From Intrasporangium flavum (GTDB lineage: Bacteria > Actinomycetota > Actinomycetes > Actinomycetales > Dermatophilaceae), in NCBI RefSeq assembly GCF_001956915.1, contig NZ_MLJO01000011.1, positions 62,001 to 126,000 of the forward strand: a stretch of DNA of 64,000 nucleotides, in the 5' to 3' direction. Position numbers and translations under genes: made by a program. Positions 36,929 through 46,920 of this stretch are shown one piece after another (position 1 is the stretch's first letter; the number at the start of each line of letters is the position of its first letter). The notes below the pieces were generated by a model that saw only the letters and a list, made by a program, of their open reading frames with translations, was not told the DNA's origin and did no database searches.

Positions 36929-38254
36929 GTGATCGACATCAAGCTCGTGCGCGACGAACCCGACCGGGTCCGCGCCTCGCAACAGGCCCGTGGAGAGGAC
37001 CCGGGGATCGTGGACGCGATCCTCGCCGCCGACGAGCGCCGTCGATCCTCCCTCACCGACTTCGAGCGCCTCCGCGCCGAGCAGAAGACCGTCAGCAAGG
37101 CGGTCGGTGCGGCGATGGGCGCGTTCCAGAAGGCCAAGAAGGCCGGCGACGCCGACGCCGAGCACCTCGAGAAGAGGGCGCACGAGGCGCGCTCGCACGC
37201 CGCGACGCTGAGCGACCGCGTCAAGGGCCTCGAGGAGGAGGCCGACGCCGCGGGCGCCGAGCTCGACCGCCTGCTCCGACGCGTCGGCAACGTCATCGTC
37301 GACGGCGTGCCCACCGGCGGCGAGGACGACTACGTCGTGCTCGAGACCGTCGGCACCCCGCGCGACTTCGCGGCCGAGGGCTTCGAGCCGCTCGACCACC
37401 TCGCGCTCGGCGAGAAGCTCGGCGCCATCGACATGGAGCGCGGTGCCAAGGTCGGCGGCGCGCGGTTCTACTACCTGACCGGCGTCGGTGCCCAGCTCGA
37501 GCTCGCGCTGCTCAACATGGCGATCGCACACGCGACGGCCAACGGCTTCACGCCGATGATCACCCCGACGCTCGCGCGCACCGAGATCATGGCCGGCGCC
37601 GGCTTCATCGACGCGCACGACGAGGAGGTCTACAAGCTCAAGGACGACGAGCTGTACCTCACCGGCACCTCGGAGGTGGCGCTCGCGGGCTACCACGCCG
37701 ACGAGATCATCGACCTCGCGAACGGTCCGAAGCGCTACGCCGGCTGGTCGGCCTGCTACCGACGCGAGGCCGGCTCGCACGGCAAGGACACCCGCGGCAT
37801 CATCCGCGTGCACCAGTTCCACAAGGTCGAGATGTTCAGCTACTGCCGGCCCGAGGACGCCGAGGCCGAGCACCAGCGCCTCCTCGGCTGGGAGCGCGAG
37901 ATGCTCGCCAAGATCGAGGTGCCCTACCGGATCATCGACACGGCTGCCGGCGACCTCGGCGGCCCGGCCGCGCGCAAGTTCGACTGCGAGGCCTGGGTGC
38001 CCACGCAGGGCAAGTACCGCGAGCTGACGTCGACGTCGAACTGCACCACGTACCAGGCGCGCCGGCTCAACACCCGCGAGCGCGACCCGAACGGCTCGGG
38101 CACCCGCGCCGTCGCGACGCTCAACGGCACGCTCGGCACGACGCGCTGGCTCGTCGCGATCCTCGAGAACCACCAGCAGCCCGACGGCTCGGTCGTCGTG
38201 CCCGAGGCCCTGCGCCCCTTCCTCGGCCTGGACGTCCTCAAGCCCCTCGCCTGA
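36929..38254 (+). CDS. serS: Seryl-tRNA synthetase
   Basis: A 441-residue class II synthetase. The N-terminal antiparallel coiled-coil arm (residues 30-105, rich in Glu/Lys/Ala) that grips the tRNA long arm is clear. The catalytic core has class II motif 2 around [15 protein letters not shown] and [21 protein letters not shown], motif 3 in [21 protein letters not shown] start at 36929 gives [11 protein letters not shown], the usual beginning. It is a single-gene unit ended by a strong hairpin. Confidence 0.96.
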   Translation: MIDIKLVRDEPDRVRASQQARGEDPGIVDAILAADERRRSSLTDFERLRAEQKTVSKAVGAAMGAFQKAKKAGDADAEHLEKRAHEARSHAATLSDRVKGLEEEADAAGAELDRLLRRVGNVIVDGVPTGGEDDYVVLETVGTPRDFAAEGFEPLDHLALGEKLGAIDMERGAKVGGARFYYLTGVGAQLELALLNMAIAHATANGFTPMITPTLARTEIMAGAGFIDAHDEEVYKLKDDELYLTGTSEVALAGYHADEIIDLANGPKRYAGWSACYRREAGSHGKDTRGIIRVHQFHKVEMFSYCRPEDAEAEHQRLLGWEREMLAKIEVPYRIIDTAAGDLGGPAARKFDCEAWVPTQGKYRELTSTSNCTTYQARRLNTRERDPNGSGTRAVATLNGTLGTTRWLVAILENHQQPDGSVVVPEALRPFLGLDVLKPLA

Positions 38255-38270
38255 CCGGCTCTCCCCCTCT

Positions 38271-38318
38271 GGTTCGAGGTGTTCCGCGACCGTATGCAGT
38301 CGCGGATCACCTCGAACC
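38271..38318. terminator. Bidirectional terminator between serS and the IolR-like gene
   Basis: Arms 38271-38290 and 38299-38318 pair over 20 bp with one mismatch around the 8-base loop CGTATGCA; the outer 11 bp are GGTTCGAGGTG with its complement. It lies between convergent stops at 38254 and 38329. Confidence 0.75.
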
Positions 38319-38328
38319 GCGTCGTTGG

Positions 38329-39069
38329 TCAGCGCTCGTCGAGCATGACCTCGATGCTGTAGTCCTCGGCGTGGTAGCAGTGGTCGCCGTACTCGACGGG
38401 GTCGCCGACCGCGTCGAAGGCGGTGCGCGACATCGTCAGCACCGGCTGCGAGGGCCGTAGGCCGAGGTGTCGCCGCTCGGACGCGGTCGGGGTGCGGGCG
38501 CCGATGCGCTGGTGGGCCACGACCGGCTTGCCGCCGCGGGCCCGGAGCAGCGCGTACAGACCGTCGCGCTCGAGCTCCTCGAGGGAGATGTCGGAGTAGC
38601 GCGGCGGAAGCCAGTTCTGCAGGATCGCGAGCGGCCGGTCGCCGTTGCTGCGCAGCCGCACGACGTGGAGCAGCGGGGTGTCGACGGGCAGTCCGAGGGC
38701 GGAGGCGGCGACGGCGTCCTCGACGACCTCGTGCTTGAGGACCTCGGTGCGCGGGTCGGCGCCGCCGTCACGCCGCAGGTCGTCGTAGAGGCTCGTCAGC
38801 TCGGCGCGCCGGTGGATCTGGCGCCCGGCGACGGTGGTGCCGAGGCCGCGGCGGCGCAGGAGCAGGCCCTGCGACACGAGCTCCTGGATGGCGCGGCGAA
38901 CCGTCGGGCGCGAGAGCCCGAGCCGGTCCGCCATCGCCACCTCGTTCTCGAACGGGTCGCCGGGCTGGAGGTCGCCGCGGGAGATGGCCCCGCTCAGCTG
39001 CTGGGCCAGCTGGTGGTAGAGCGGAACCGGCGTCTCGCGGTCGATGCGGACGTCAACGGTCTTGGCCAT
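38329..39069 (-). CDS. GntR family regulator, HutC subfamily (IolR-like)
   Basis: A 246-residue regulator with a winged helix (PFENEVAMADRLGLSRPTVR, RAIQELVSQGLLLRRRG) and a C-terminal UTRA effector domain (PLLHVVRLRSNGDRPLAILQ, EYGDHCYHAEDYSIEV). It lies last in the leftward run of sugar ABC transporter genes, next to the myo-inositol operon. The corynebacterial inositol repressor IolR is also a GntR protein, and a near-match to its reported motif lies in the divergent control region. IolR function is therefore likely, but rests on context. Confidence 0.87.
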   Translation of the reverse strand: MAKTVDVRIDRETPVPLYHQLAQQLSGAISRGDLQPGDPFENEVAMADRLGLSRPTVRRAIQELVSQGLLLRRRGLGTTVAGRQIHRRAELTSLYDDLRRDGGADPRTEVLKHEVVEDAVAASALGLPVDTPLLHVVRLRSNGDRPLAILQNWLPPRYSDISLEELERDGLYALLRARGGKPVVAHQRIGARTPTASERRHLGLRPSQPVLTMSRTAFDAVGDPVEYGDHCYHAEDYSIEVMLDER

Positions 39070-39153
39070 GGCCGCAGACTAGCCAGTGCGCTCCCGCATG
39101 TTCGCAGGTGCTCACAACCTGACACCTCGGCGTGTCCCGAGGACGACGCGTCG

Positions 39154-39567
39154 TCACCGGGGTGCCTTGACGACCAGGACCGGCACCTCCGCGTCGAGGA
39201 TGACGTTCTGCGCGACGCTGCCGAGGAACGCCTTGCCCATCGGCGAGCGACGCCGTGCGCCGATGACGAGCAGGTCGGGGCGCAGCTCGCGCGTCGCGCC
39301 GAGGATCGCCTCGGACACGTCTCCGATGTCGTGGCCGCCCGCGACGAGGTGGACGCGGACGTCCAGCGGGCCGACGCCCGCCGAGGCGAGGGCGCTCTCG
39401 ACGGCGTCGGAGATGCCGGCCCGCGTCGCCTCGGCGACGTCGTTGTCGAGCGCGTCGACGACGTGGACGACGACGAGTCCCGTGCCCCGGTAGCCGGCCT
39501 GGCGGGCCGCCTCCTGGAGCACGAGGTCGCTGGAGGACCGCACCTGGTGTGCCACTGCGACAGTCAT
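39154..39567 (-). CDS. Universal stress protein (UspA family) in the sugar transporter operon
   Basis: A 137-residue single-domain USP beginning MTVAVAHQVRSSSDL, with LLVIGARRRSPMGKAFLGS and VPVLVVKAP at the C-terminus. The nucleotide loop has Arg where the classical motif has its second Gly, as in the USP at 12289. ATG 39567 follows GGAGGAG. It sits 17 bases after the ABC ATPase gene and 84 bases before the IolR-like gene. No enzymatic role can be assigned. Confidence 0.85.
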   Translation of the reverse strand: MTVAVAHQVRSSSDLVLQEAARQAGYRGTGLVVVHVVDALDNDVAEATRAGISDAVESALASAGVGPLDVRVHLVAGGHDIGDVSEAILGATRELRPDLLVIGARRRSPMGKAFLGSVAQNVILDAEVPVLVVKAPR

Positions 39568-39584
39568 GGTGCTCTCCTCCCGGC

Positions 39585-40400
<816 letters not shown>

Positions 40401-40401
40401 G

Positions 40402-41472
40402 TCAACCCACCTTCCGGGCGGTCGAGAGTCGCTTGACGTAGAGGTTGACCATGACGGCGAGCAGGAGCATGACGCCGAGGAAGGCCTTGAACCAGTTCGG
40501 GTCCCAGCCGGCGTACACGATGCAGAGGCTCGTCATGCCGAAGATGAAGGCGCCGATGGCCACGCCGATCGCGTTGCCGTAGCCGCCGGTCAGCAGCGTG
40601 CCGCCGACGACCGCGGCGATGATGTAGAGGAACTCGTTGCCCACGCCGTTGCCGGCCTGCAGGGTGTTGAAGTTGTAGAGGTAGTGCATGCCGGCGAACC
40701 AGCCGAGGAAGGACACGGTCATGAAGAGGCCGATCTTGACCCGGGTGACCGGCACGCCGACCGCGCGAGCCGAGGCGGCGTTGCCGCCGACCGCGTAGAT
40801 CCAGTTGCCGATCCGGGTGCGCTGCAGGACGTACGCGGACAGAGCGACGAAGAGGAACCACCAGATGACGGTGATCGACAGCGTCACCGAGCCGATCTGC
40901 CACTCGTTGGCGAAGATCCAGTTGAGCGAGCTGTACCCGGCCATCTGGTTGATGTTCGGGCTCGAGACCGACCCGGTGACGAGCTTGGTCACGCCGAGGT
41001 TGGCGCCCTGCAGCACGAAGAACGTGCCGAGCGTGATGAGGAAGCTCGGGATCCCGGTCCGCATGACGAGGTAGCCGTTGAGGAACCCGATCGCCAGGCA
41101 GAGCACGAGCGAGAGGATCGCGCCGACCCAGAGGTTGATGCCGAGCTGGTAGCAGAACATCGCGTTGAAGAGCCCGGCGGTGGTGACCACGACGCCGGCC
41201 GACAGGTCGAACTCGCCGCCGATCATCAGCATCCCGACCGCGACGGCGACGATGCCGATCGTCGAGGACTGGTAGAGGACGGTGAAGAACGAGGCCGGTG
41301 TGCGGAAGGCCGGCGCCACGATGAGGAAGAAGATGAAGATGACGACCGCCGCGACGAGGGCGCCGATCTCGGGACGGGCCAGCAGGCGGTTGGACCAGCC
41401 GAGGGTGACCCGGTTGGACGCCTCGGCCGGTGCCGAGGGTGAAGGGTCCGTCTTGACGGGGGTGCTACTCAT
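40402..41472 (-). CDS. Sugar ABC transporter permease
   Basis: A 356-residue membrane subunit of the carbohydrate uptake transporter-2 class. About nine to ten helices are visible from IGALVAAVVIFIFFLIVAP onward, and the family segment MLMIGGEFDLSAG sits in helix 3, with AVGGNAASARAVGVPVTRVK in the loop that contacts the ATPase. It is 95 bases after the binding protein gene and directly followed by the ATPase gene. Confidence 0.9.
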   Translation of the reverse strand: MSSTPVKTDPSPSAPAEASNRVTLGWSNRLLARPEIGALVAAVVIFIFFLIVAPAFRTPASFFTVLYQSSTIGIVAVAVGMLMIGGEFDLSAGVVVTTAGLFNAMFCYQLGINLWVGAILSLVLCLAIGFLNGYLVMRTGIPSFLITLGTFFVLQGANLGVTKLVTGSVSSPNINQMAGYSSLNWIFANEWQIGSVTLSITVIWWFLFVALSAYVLQRTRIGNWIYAVGGNAASARAVGVPVTRVKIGLFMTVSFLGWFAGMHYLYNFNTLQAGNGVGNEFLYIIAAVVGGTLLTGGYGNAIGVAIGAFIFGMTSLCIVYAGWDPNWFKAFLGVMLLLAVMVNLYVKRLSTARKVG

Positions 41473-41567
41473 GACAGCTCCAGTGCTGTTCGGCGGGGGC
41501 CGGGCTGCCTGGCCTGACGCGAGTCCGACTCGAGTCGGACGGGACGCGCCCGGCCCCCTGGAGGCGG

Positions 41568-42563
41568 TTATCGAGTGTTCTGCTTGATGAACGGGAGGAC
41601 CTGGCCGATGTTCGTCTTGTCGACGAAGGACGGACCGGTCAGCACGGCCTGGCCGCCACCGAGGATGTTGCCGTTCTTCTTGTAGAGGTAGAGCTGCGTG
41701 ATGGCCATGTAGCCCTGCAGGTACGGCTGCTGGTCGATGAACCACTCGATCTTGCCGTCCTGGACGGCCTGGGCCGCGTCGGGGTTGGTGTCGAACGTCC
41801 CGATCTTGACGGTGACGCCGGCGCCCTGGGCGGCCTTGATGGTGTCGAGGGCCTGCGGTGCACCGAGCGTGATGACCCAGTTGATCGTCTTGTCCTCGGT
41901 CAGCTTGGCCTGGATGGCCGTGGTGACCGCGGCGTCGTCGGCGCCGTTGACCTGCAGGTTCTCGGTGTTCGGGAAGGAGTCCTTGACGCCGGCGCAGCGG
42001 TCCTCGAGGGCCACCGAGCCGGTCTGCTGGATGGTGCAGAGGATCTTCGTGGCGCCGGCGGCGGCGGCCTTCTTGCCGGCCTGCTGCCCGCCGAGCTTCT
42101 CGTTGGAGGCGAAGTGCGTCAGCGCCCCGGCCTGCTGGAAGTAGTCGATGCCCGAGTTGAAGGTGTCGACGGGGATGCCGGCCGCGGTCGCCTTCTTGAT
42201 CGTCGGGATGAGCGCGTCCGGCGTGACCAGGGTCGTGGCGATGCCATCGACCTTGGAGTCGATGGCGTTCTGGATGAGGACGGCCTGCTTGGTGGCGTCC
42301 GGGTCGGAGGAGTACTTCAGGGTGGACCCGGTGTCCTTCGCGGCCTGCTGCGCGCCGGCCTTGATGCGGTCCCAGAAGGTGTCGCCCGGCGTCTCGTGGG
42401 TGATCATCGCGAAGGTGTAGCCGCTGTTGCCGCCACCCCCGCCCCCACCGGTCGACGTGGTGCTGGGGGCTCCGCCGCTGCTGCAGGCGGCGAGGGCCAG
42501 GGACGCGGCTGCGGCGATGCCGACGGCGGTGGTCAAACTCTTTCGAGTCCGGGACGGGATCAT
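41568..42563 (-). CDS. Sugar ABC transporter substrate-binding lipoprotein
   Basis: A 331-residue type 1 periplasmic-binding-like protein. The signal ends at the lipobox LALAACSSGG, followed by a Ser/Thr/Gly linker and the two-lobed domain starting at YTFAMITHETPGDTFWDRI. The segments ADDAAVTTAIQAKL and VKIGTFDTNPDAAQAV match the sugar-binding group (Peripla_BP_4, fructose/ribose/inositol). ATG 42563 has GAAAGGA ten bases upstream. First gene of a leftward operon: binding protein, permease, ATPase, USP, GntR regulator. A poly-glycine tract (seven Gly) is present in the linker. Confidence 0.9.
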   Translation of the reverse strand: MIPSRTRKSLTTAVGIAAAASLALAACSSGGAPSTTSTGGGGGGGNSGYTFAMITHETPGDTFWDRIKAGAQQAAKDTGSTLKYSSDPDATKQAVLIQNAIDSKVDGIATTLVTPDALIPTIKKATAAGIPVDTFNSGIDYFQQAGALTHFASNEKLGGQQAGKKAAAAGATKILCTIQQTGSVALEDRCAGVKDSFPNTENLQVNGADDAAVTTAIQAKLTEDKTINWVITLGAPQALDTIKAAQGAGVTVKIGTFDTNPDAAQAVQDGKIEWFIDQQPYLQGYMAITQLYLYKKNGNILGGGQAVLTGPSFVDKTNIGQVLPFIKQNTR

Positions 42564-43038
42564 CGTTGATTCCTTTCGTCGTGTCGCGGGCTCCGGTCGC
42601 CTGACTCGGCGCGACGTGAGGGTGACGGGTGCAGGCGGGGAGGCCGGTCCCCTCGGTCCGGCCCGTGGTGCACGAGATCCCCTGACGGGCTCGTGCGTCC
42701 TGGCTGCTGCTCGTCGGGCGGGGGGCTGTGCCGCGTCCCGCCGGTGCCTATTCAGATCTGGCTGTGTGCGTCCGGGTCGGACGTGGAGGGCGGCGTGGTG
42801 TCGCCTCGACCGTTGCGGGTCACCGTGGTGGCCTGCCGCATGCCCGGCTCCGCCGTCGTTGTCGGGGATGTCCGTCGACCCCGGCGTCGGTGCCAGCAAT
42901 TGGGAGGATGCAACAGGTCTGCAAGGCATGTCAAGCAATTGACCAAACATCAGAATGTTCTAACATTTGCTTGACATGGCGCGACGGCGACGAGGACGAT
43001 CGGAGCCGAACGAGCGGTACCACCCAAGGGAGTGTGTT
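42564..43038. promoter_or_regulatory. Divergent control region between ABC transporter and inositol operon
   Basis: A 475-base region without a credible gene. An AT-richer core lies at 42929-42976. It contains a perfect 10-bp inverted repeat TGTCAAGCAA (42929-42938) / TTGCTTGACA (42967-42976), whose outer parts present TTGACA, a perfect -35 hexamer, outward in both directions. Inside lies AATGTT-CT-AACATT (42954-42967). TGTTCTAACA at 42956-42965 matches the C. glutamicum IolR motif KGWCHTRACA, as I recall it, at nine of ten positions. An alternative rightward promoter is TTGACC (42939) with TAACAT (42961), 16 bases apart. The rest (42564-42900) shows nothing I can name. Confidence 0.6.
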
Positions 43039-44043
43039 GTGCGAATCGGACTTGCCGGCGTCGGTCGGATCGGGGCCTTCCACGCAGAGACGCTGCGCGA
43101 CCTGCGCGACGTCGACGAGGTCGTCGTCACCGACGCCCTGCCGGACGCGGCCCGCGCGGTCGCCGACCGCCTCGGGCTCGGCTTCTCGCCCACCCCCGAG
43201 CAGCTGCTCGCCGACGGCGTCGACGGCTTCGTCATCGCGACGGCCACGCCGGGGCACGCGCCCCTGCTGCGCCTCGGCCTCGAGGCGGGCGTGCCGACCT
43301 TCTGCGAGAAGCCGGTGGCCTCGACCCTCGCCGAGACGATGGAGCTGGCCAAGCTCGTGCGCGGCTCGGACGTGCCGGTCCACGTGGGCTTCCAGCGCCG
43401 CTTCGACGCCGGCTACCAGCGGGCCCAGGAGGCCGTCGCCTCCGGCGAGCTCGGCTTCCTCCACTCGGTCCGCGCGATGACCCACGACCAGGCCCCGCCG
43501 CACGCGGCCTACATCCCGACGAGCGGCGGCCTGTTCCGCGACTGCTCGATCCACGACTTCGACATCATCCGGTTCGTCACCGGTCGCGAGGTCGTCTCGG
43601 TGTACGCCACCGGCGCGAACAAGGGCGCCGACTTCTTCAGCGAGGCAGGCGACGTCGACACTGCGGCCGCGATCCTCACCCTCGACGACGACACGCTGGT
43701 GTCGGTGACGGCCACCCGGTACAACGGCGGGGGCCACGATGTGCGCATGGAGGTTCTCGGCAGCGAGGGCACGGTCGGCGTCGGCTACGACGACTCGCTC
43801 GCCGTCACGTCCGCCGAGCCCGGCGCGACCTACCCGAGCGGGCCGCGTCACTGGTCCTTCATGGAGCGCTTCCTGCCCGCCTACCGGGCCGAGCTGACCG
43901 CCTTCGCCGCCGTCGCCCGGGGCGTGCGCCCGTCGCCGTGCACCGTCGACGACGCCCTCGCCGCGTTCCGCGTCGCCGAGGCCTGCGAGCTGTCGCGCCA
44001 CGAGGGGCGCCTCGTGCGCCTCGAGGAGGTCGAGACGCTGTGA
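43039..44043 (+). CDS. iolG: Inositol 2-dehydrogenase (Gfo/Idh/MocA family)
   Basis: A 334-residue NAD-dependent dehydrogenase, first gene of the inositol operon. Rossmann motif GLAGVGRIGAFHAETL, catalytic Lys in FCEKPVAST, and the Asp/His pair in RDCSIHDFDIIRFV as in inositol dehydrogenases. It oxidises myo-inositol to scyllo-inosose. GTG 43039 follows AAGGGAG and puts the Rossmann strand at the N-terminus; the longer frame from 42967 would start inside the operator region. It overlaps iolC by GTGA. A second inositol-dehydrogenase-like gene ends the operon. Confidence 0.88.
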   Translation: MRIGLAGVGRIGAFHAETLRDLRDVDEVVVTDALPDAARAVADRLGLGFSPTPEQLLADGVDGFVIATATPGHAPLLRLGLEAGVPTFCEKPVASTLAETMELAKLVRGSDVPVHVGFQRRFDAGYQRAQEAVASGELGFLHSVRAMTHDQAPPHAAYIPTSGGLFRDCSIHDFDIIRFVTGREVVSVYATGANKGADFFSEAGDVDTAAAILTLDDDTLVSVTATRYNGGGHDVRMEVLGSEGTVGVGYDDSLAVTSAEPGATYPSGPRHWSFMERFLPAYRAELTAFAAVARGVRPSPCTVDDALAAFRVAEACELSRHEGRLVRLEEVETL

Positions 44044-45056
44044 GCACGCCCGTGAGCCCGCCCGTGAACACCGAGCCCTACGACGTCGTCGCCATCGGTC
44101 GCACCGGCGTCGACATCTACCCCCTGCAGCACGGCGTGGGCCTGGAGAAGGTCCGCACCTTCGAGAAGTTCCTCGGGGGCAGCGCCACGAACGTCTCCGT
44201 CGCCGCCGCGCGGCACGGCCGACGCGTCGCCCTGCTGACCCGCGTCGGCCAGGACGCGTTCGGCCGGTACGTGCACGAGGCGCTGCGCGACTTCGGCGTC
44301 GACGACCGGTTCGTCACCGCCGTCGAGGGGCCGCCGACGCCGGTGACCTTCTGCGAGGTGTTCCCGCCGGACGACTTCCCGCTCTACTTCTACCGGTACC
44401 CGATCGCGCCCGACCTCATGATCGAGGCCGACGAGCTGCCCTTCGACGCCATTCGCACGGCCCGCCTCTACTGGTCGACCGTCACGGGGCTGAGCCAGGA
44501 GCCGAGCCGCTCGGCGCACTTCGCCGCGTGGGCTGCCCGCGGCCGGGCCCGGCACACCGTCCTCGACCTCGACTACCGGCCGATGTTCTGGGCCGGTGCC
44601 GCCGAGGCGAGCGCCCAGGTCGGCGCTGCGCTCGAGCACGTCACCGTCGCCGTCGGCAACCGCGAGGAGTGCGAGGTCGCGGTCGGCGAGACCGAGCCGC
44701 AGCGTGCGGCCGACGCCCTCCTGGAGCGGGGCGTCGAGCTGGCGGTCGTCAAGCAGGGGCCCAAGGGCGTCCTCGCGGCCACGCGCGACGAGCGCGTCGA
44801 GGTGCCGCCGTTCCCTGTCGACGTCGTCAACGGCCTCGGCGCCGGCGACGCGTTCGGCGGCGCCCTGTGCCACGGGCTGCTGTCGGGGTGGGACCTGCGG
44901 CGCATCCTCGAGTTCGCGAACGTCGCCGGCGCCATCGTCGCGAGCAGGCTCGAGTGCTCCACCGCCATGCCCACGACCGCGGAGGTCGACGAGCGGCTCA
45001 CCTCGTCCCTCACCTCCGCCCCCGTCGCCCCACCTGTCGCCGAGGAGGCACGATGA
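44040..45056 (+). CDS. iolC: 5-dehydro-2-deoxygluconokinase
   Basis: A 338-residue PfkB/ribokinase family enzyme that phosphorylates 2-deoxy-5-keto-gluconate. Family features are VVAIGRTGVDIYPLQ at the N-terminus, FEKFLGGSATNVSVAAARHG, and the anion-hole/catalytic Asp motif GLGAGDAFGGAL near the C-terminus. The GTG start overlaps the iolG stop and the end overlaps the next ATG, so translation is coupled on both sides. Confidence 0.93.
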   Translation: MSTPVSPPVNTEPYDVVAIGRTGVDIYPLQHGVGLEKVRTFEKFLGGSATNVSVAAARHGRRVALLTRVGQDAFGRYVHEALRDFGVDDRFVTAVEGPPTPVTFCEVFPPDDFPLYFYRYPIAPDLMIEADELPFDAIRTARLYWSTVTGLSQEPSRSAHFAAWAARGRARHTVLDLDYRPMFWAGAAEASAQVGAALEHVTVAVGNREECEVAVGETEPQRAADALLERGVELAVVKQGPKGVLAATRDERVEVPPFPVDVVNGLGAGDAFGGALCHGLLSGWDLRRILEFANVAGAIVASRLECSTAMPTTAEVDERLTSSLTSAPVAPPVAEEAR

Positions 45057-45994
45057 CCACCACGACCCCACCGACGCAGCGGCCCGCGGGACGGGTGTCG
45101 GTCGCCGACCTCACCGAGATCCGCGTCCGCGAGCCGCAGGCCATCGCCGACGGCTGGGCCGCGCGTCGACGCCGCCCGCTCGTCGGTGACGACGGCCGCC
45201 TTCTCGTGGTGGCCGCCGACCACCCGGCCCGGGGCGCCCTCGGCGTCCGCGGTGCCGGTGCGGCGATGGCGAGCCGCAGCGACCTGCTCGAGCGCCTCGC
45301 GACCGCGCTCTCGCGGCCCGGCGTCGACGGCGTCCTCGGCACGCCCGACGTGCTCGACGACCTCCTGCTGCTCGGTGCACTCGACGACAAGCTCGCCATC
45401 GGGTCGATGAACCGCGGCGGCCTGCAGGGCTCGAGCTTCGAGCTCGACGACCGGTTCACCGCCTACTCGGCGGCCGAGATCGACGATCGCGGGCTCGACG
45501 GCGGCAAGATGCTGACCCGCATCTGCCTCGAGGACCCCGGCACGGTGGCGACCCTCGAGGCCAGCGCCGACGCCGTCACCGCGCTCGCGCAGCGCCGCCT
45601 CATGGCGATGGTCGAGCCGTTCCTGTCCACCCGCGAGGGCGGCCGCGTCGTCAACCAGCTCGACCCCGACTCGACGATCAAGTCGATCCACATCGCCCAG
45701 GGCCTCGGCGCCTCGAGCGCCTACACGTGGCTCAAGCTGCCCGTCGTCGACGAGCTCGACCGCGTCATGGACGCCACGACGCTGCCGACGCTGCTCCTCG
45801 GCGGCGACCCGCAGGGCGACCCCCACGACACCTACGCCTCGTGGGGCCGGGCGCTCGACCTGCCCGCGGTGCGCGGCCTCGTCGTCGGACGTGCCCTGCT
45901 CTACCCGCCGGACGGCGACGTCGCGGCGGCCGTCGACATCGCGGCCGAGCTCGTGCACGGGGCCGGTCACGACACCGACGGAGGCCTGGCGTGA
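45053..45994 (+). CDS. Cgl0159-family TIM-barrel protein, candidate DKGP aldolase
   Basis: A 313-residue (beta/alpha)8 protein of the Cgl0159 family, related to class I deoxyribose-phosphate-type aldolases. Landmarks are LLVVAADHPARGALG near residue 50, LAIGSMNRGGLQGSSFELDD, TRICLEDPGT, MVEPFL and TWLKLPVVDELDRV, the last with a lysine at a strand end suited to Schiff-base chemistry. Inositol breakdown needs an aldolase for 2-deoxy-5-keto-gluconate-6-phosphate (IolJ in Bacillus) and no other candidate is in the operon, so this protein may fill the step. Confidence 0.8.
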   Translation: MTTTTPPTQRPAGRVSVADLTEIRVREPQAIADGWAARRRRPLVGDDGRLLVVAADHPARGALGVRGAGAAMASRSDLLERLATALSRPGVDGVLGTPDVLDDLLLLGALDDKLAIGSMNRGGLQGSSFELDDRFTAYSAAEIDDRGLDGGKMLTRICLEDPGTVATLEASADAVTALAQRRLMAMVEPFLSTREGGRVVNQLDPDSTIKSIHIAQGLGASSAYTWLKLPVVDELDRVMDATTLPTLLLGGDPQGDPHDTYASWGRALDLPAVRGLVVGRALLYPPDGDVAAAVDIAAELVHGAGHDTDGGLA

Positions 45995-46920
45995 GCGACA
46001 CCGCGCGCTGGACGCGTCCGCTCGGATCGGCCTCGGCCGACGGGTGGGACGTCGTCATCGACGACGGCATCGACGGCTGGGCGCGCACGAGCCTGCGCGT
46101 CGTCTCCCTCGAGGCGGGGGAGTCGCGCACCGTGCACGCCGAGGAGTGGGAGCACGTCGTCGTGCCGCTGTCCGGCTCGGTCGCGGTCGTCGCGGTGGCC
46201 GGGGACGCCTCCGACGGCGTCGTCGGCGACGTCGTGCTCGCCGGACGCGCGTCGGTCTTCGCGGGCGCCACCGACGTCGCGTACGCGGCGCGCGACACCG
46301 CCCTGACGGTGACGGCGCACGAGGGCCCGGTGCGGGTCGCGGTCTGCGGCGCCCGCGCGGCGGAGCGGCACACGCCGCCGTTCCGCCACGTGGCCGCCGC
46401 AGACGTGCCCGTCGAGCTGCGCGGCGCCGGGGTGGCGAGCCGCGAGGTGCGCAACTTCGGCACGCCGGGCGTCCTCGACGCCGACTCGATCATCGCCTGC
46501 GAGGTGGTGACGCCCGCCGGCAACTGGAGCTCCTACCCGCCGCACAAGCACGACGAGGAGCGCCCCGGCGTCGAGACGCAGCTCGAGGAGATTTACTACT
46601 TCGAGGTGCAGCACGAGGGTGGCGCCGCCTCCGCCGACGGCGCGGATCCCGTCGGCTACCAACGGGTCTACGGCACCAGCGAGCGGCCGATCGACGTGCT
46701 CGCCGAGGTGCGCAGCGGCGACGTCGTGCTCGTGCCGCACGGCTGGCACGGGCCGGCGATGGCCCCGCCCGGCTACGACCTCTACTACCTCAACGTCATG
46801 GCCGGCCCCGGCACGGAGCGGGCCTGGCTCATCTGCGACGACCCGGCACACGGCTGGGTCCGTGACACGTGGTCGACCCAGCAGGTCGACCCCCGACTCC
46901 CGCTTGGAGGCACCCGATGA
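45991..46920 (+). CDS. iolB: 5-deoxy-glucuronate isomerase
   Basis: A 309-residue bicupin isomerase that converts 5-deoxy-glucuronate to 2-deoxy-5-keto-gluconate. The metal-binding cupin motif of the C-terminal half is YPPHKHDEE, followed by QLEEIYYFEVQ and VPHGWHGP. The C-terminal family block YDLYYLNVMAGPG is present. GTG start directly overlaps the upstream stop, and its stop overlaps iolD (ATGA). Confidence 0.93.
   Translation: MSDTARWTRPLGSASADGWDVVIDDGIDGWARTSLRVVSLEAGESRTVHAEEWEHVVVPLSGSVAVVAVAGDASDGVVGDVVLAGRASVFAGATDVAYAARDTALTVTAHEGPVRVAVCGARAAERHTPPFRHVAAADVPVELRGAGVASREVRNFGTPGVLDADSIIACEVVTPAGNWSSYPPHKHDEERPGVETQLEEIYYFEVQHEGGAASADGADPVGYQRVYGTSERPIDVLAEVRSGDVVLVPHGWHGPAMAPPGYDLYYLNVMAGPGTERAWLICDDPAHGWVRDTWSTQQVDPRLPLGGTR

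Noticed and set aside
42427-42974. Several overlapping plus-strand frames upstream of iolG
   Set aside because: They mostly overlap the binding-protein signal sequence or the control region, lack ribosome sites and have no recognisable domain.
42967-43038. ATG at 42967 as start of the first iolG
   Set aside because: It lies in the inverted repeat of the control region, adds a basic leader unlike the family, and GTG 43039 has a good ribosome site.
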